Source: Actinomycetota bacterium (GTDB lineage Bacteria; Actinomycetota; Acidimicrobiia; Acidimicrobiales; Ilumatobacteraceae). From it: 6,774 bases of DNA. A program made the position numbers and the translations under genes. Under the pieces are notes generated by a model that saw nothing but the letters and a program-made list of their open reading frames with translations, ran no database searches and was not told the DNA's origin. Shown here piece after piece: positions 5,009 to 6,774 of this stretch; within the stretch, counting starts at the first letter, position 1, and every line of letters begins with the position of its first letter. The stretch is taken from positions 1 to 6,774 of the forward strand of contig VGBY01000057.1 in assembly GCA_016870295.1 (NCBI GenBank). Reading direction: 5' to 3'.

Positions 5009-6774
5009 TCAGGCGTTGTCGGCGTCGGACTCGGCATCGTCGCTACCCTGCCCCGACCCCGTGCCCATGACGGCCTGGAAGTCGGCGACGGTAGCCGCGT
5101 TGCTCGAGGATGAAGACGACGCGGTGCCGAACACCGACTCGTCAACTTCGACACCTTCATCGCCCTCGGTCGTGTGCGACTGCGGTCGCACGTAGCCCGG
5201 GTAGTCGATACCGAACAGGTTGTAGGAGTCCATACCCGTACCGGCAGGGATGACCTTGCCGATGATGATGTTCTCCTTCAGACCAATCAACGAGTCGCTG
5301 CGACCGTCGATTGCCGCCTCGGTCAACACGCGCGTGGTCTCCTGGAACGACGCAGCCGAGAGCCACGAGTCCGTCGAGATCGCCGCTTTGGTGATGCCCA
5401 TCAACTCCGGGCGACCTTCCGCGGTGCGCTTGCCTTCCTTCGAGAGCGAGTCGTTCGTCTCACGCAAGATGCGCGCGTCGATGCGCTCACCCGGCAAGAA
5501 GGGCGTGTCACCCGGATCCTGCACGATGTAGCGACGCGTCATCTGGCGGATGATCAACTCGATGTGCTTGTCATGGATGGCGACGCCTTGGTCGCGATAC
5601 ACGCGCTGCACTTCGTCGACGATGTAGTTCTGCGCGTCACGAATACCGCTGATCTCGAGCAACTCCTTCGGGTCGATCGGACCATCGGTGAGCAACTGAC
5701 CGGCCACGACGGAGTCGCCGTCCCTGGCCTTCAACTTGCTGCCTGACGGCATCTGGAACGACACTTCATCGCCGTTGTCGTCGATGATCTTGACGAGCAA
5801 TCCCTTGCCGTCGTCATCGCCGATGCGAACGGTGCCGGTCGCGCGCGACAACGTCGCCGCACCCTTCGGATGGCGCGCCTCGAATAATTCCACGACGCGC
5901 GGCAAACCGCCGGCGATGTCCTTGCCCGCCACACCACCGGTGTGGAACGTACGCATCGTCAACTGCGTGCCCGGTTCACCGATCGACTGGGCCGCGATCA
6001 CGCCGACCGCTTCCCCGAGTTCAATCGCATTGCCGGTGGCCAACGAACGGCCGTAGCACTTGGCGCAGATGCCGTTCTTTGACTCACAGGTGAGCACCGA
6101 ACGCACGCGCACTCGCGTCACGCCGGAGTCCTCGCGCAGCATCGCCAATTCGGCGTCACCGACGATGCTGTTGCGCGGCAACACGGTGCCGTTCGACAGC
6201 GTCACGTCGGTGTGCAACGTGCGACCAAAGAGACGGGTCTCCAACCAGTTGCGCTTGCTCGAGGTGTCGGGCTGCACGTCTTCCACCCAGATGCCCTGGC
6301 TGGTGCCGCAGTCGTCCTCGCGCACGATGAGCTCTTGCGCCACGTCGTGCAGACGGCGCGTCAAGTAGCCCGAGTCGGCGGTGCGCAGCGCGGTGTCGAC
6401 GAGACCCTTGCGCGCACCAGGCGTGGCGATGAAGTACTCGAGTGTCGCGAGACCTTCACGGAAGTTGCTCTTGATCGGACGCGGGATCATGTCACCGCGC
6501 GGGTTGGCCACGAGACCACGCATACCGGCAATCTGACGCAACTGCGTCATGTTGCCGCGCGCACCCGAGCCGACCATCATGTCGATCGGATTGAAGTCGT
6601 CGTTCTTGAACGACTGCTGCATCGCACCCATCACTTCGTTGGTGGCATCCGACCAGATACGCACTTCCTGCTGACGACGCTCACCATCGGTGATGATGCC
6701 GCGACGGAACTGCGTCTCGACCTTCTCGGCCTTCTCTTCGTACGACTCGAGGATCTTCTTCTTCTCGGTCGGAG
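5009..6774 (-). CDS. rpoC: DNA-directed RNA polymerase subunit beta' (3' part, 587 codons plus a fragment)
   Basis: This is the C-terminal part of beta', which with beta forms the RNA polymerase active centre. The frame is open to the window edge and the gene starts outside; numbering here is from the first complete codon, PTEKKK. The conserved block GARGNMTQLRQIAGMRGL (70-87) comes first, then the bridge helix around GARKGLVDTALRTADSGYL (119-137). The second zinc site has cysteines at 155, 229, 236 and 239, the same spacing as E. coli C814/C888/C895/C898. The trigger loop GEPGTQLTMRTFHTGG (265-280) holds the Met-Arg and His that contact the incoming NTP. After it the sequence continues directly to the next conserved block, without the large insertion found in E. 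coli. The final ~75 residues beyond IPAGTG are poorly conserved, with six consecutive serines and an acidic end (GSDDAESDADNA). It lies upstream of rpsL as in many actinobacteria. Confidence 0.98.
   Translation of the reverse strand, partial: PTEKKKILESYEEKAEKVETQFRRGIITDGERRQQEVRIWSDATNEVMGAMQQSFKNDDFNPIDMMVGSGARGNMTQLRQIAGMRGLVANPRGDMIPRPIKSNFREGLATLEYFIATPGARKGLVDTALRTADSGYLTRRLHDVAQELIVREDDCGTSQGIWVEDVQPDTSSKRNWLETRLFGRTLHTDVTLSNGTVLPRNSIVGDAELAMLREDSGVTRVRVRSVLTCESKNGICAKCYGRSLATGNAIELGEAVGVIAAQSIGEPGTQLTMRTFHTGGVAGKDIAGGLPRVVELFEARHPKGAATLSRATGTVRIGDDDGKGLLVKIIDDNGDEVSFQMPSGSKLKARDGDSVVAGQLLTDGPIDPKELLEISGIRDAQNYIVDEVQRVYRDQGVAIHDKHIELIIRQMTRRYIVQDPGDTPFLPGERIDARILRETNDSLSKEGKRTAEGRPELMGITKAAISTDSWLSAASFQETTRVLTEAAIDGRSDSLIGLKENIIIGKVIPAGTGMDSYNLFGIDYPGYVRPQSHTTEGDEGVEVDESVFGTASSSSSSNAATVADFQAVMGTGSGQGSDDAESDADNA

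Noticed and set aside
4204..5070. Plus-strand open frame of 288 codons antisense to rpsG, rpsL and the rpoC end
   Set aside because: It runs opposite three certain genes; the translation is low-complexity Arg/Ala-rich with no family resemblance.
6662..6664. GTG as a possible start of a shorter rpoC-like gene
   Set aside because: The frame continues upstream to the window edge with typical beta' sequence (RRGIITDGERRQQEV), so this GTG is an internal valine.
1..6774. Hidden accessory system such as a toxin-antitoxin pair, CRISPR, phage or transposon remnant
   Set aside because: Apart from the two spacers, nearly all bases are occupied by core translation and transcription genes with short gaps; I see no tandem repeats, tRNA-like fold, or transposase fragment.

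Overview
The window is the str ribosomal/elongation-factor cluster of a high-GC bacterium. Every convincing gene lies on the minus strand, in the order rpoC (3' part only), rpsL, rpsG, fusA, tuf, rpsJ, and then the first 35 codons of an unidentified membrane protein running off the left edge. The RpoC segment has no large insertion between the trigger loop and the following conserved block, and its zinc-site motif reads REDDCGT. With the single-copy-style rpsL-rpsG-fusA-tuf order, this suggests an actinobacterium. Some features (EF-G starting MSEREFPLERYRNIG, EF-Tu with DMPGH) make me think of Acidimicrobiia or Ilumatobacter-like lineages, but that placement is recollection and inference, not a search result.

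Layout from right to left, in the direction of transcription. Positions 6774-5009 encode the last 587 residues of RNA polymerase beta', including the bridge helix, a four-cysteine zinc site and the trigger loop. A GC-rich 175-base gap follows (5008-4834). rpsL (S12) and rpsG (S7) come next, only 7 bases apart. After a 40-base gap with a clear Shine-Dalgarno come fusA (EF-G, 693 aa), then tuf (EF-Tu, 394 aa) behind a strong Shine-Dalgarno, and then rpsJ (S10/NusE, 104 aa) 31 bases later. A near-perfect hairpin overlaps the rpsJ stop codon. Beyond it is a 175-base gap and then the start of a proline-rich, single-membrane-segment-like protein, where many bacteria would have rplC.

The genes act together in transcription and translation. 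beta' is half of the polymerase active centre. S12 and S7 shape the decoding centre and the 30S head. EF-Tu delivers aminoacyl-tRNA, EF-G drives translocation, and S10 links the 30S subunit to NusB/NusG-dependent antitermination. The short gaps from rpsL through rpsJ suggest one transcription unit.

This is core housekeeping DNA. I see no mobile element, CRISPR array, tRNA, rRNA or defence system, and no clearly new biological system. The points most worth a second look are: an arginine at S12 position 88, where lysine is usual and where Lys-to-Arg is a known streptomycin-resistance change; the membrane-protein start and hairpin after rpsJ; the uncertain start of rpsL; and unusual residues in the GTP-binding regions of EF-G and EF-Tu.
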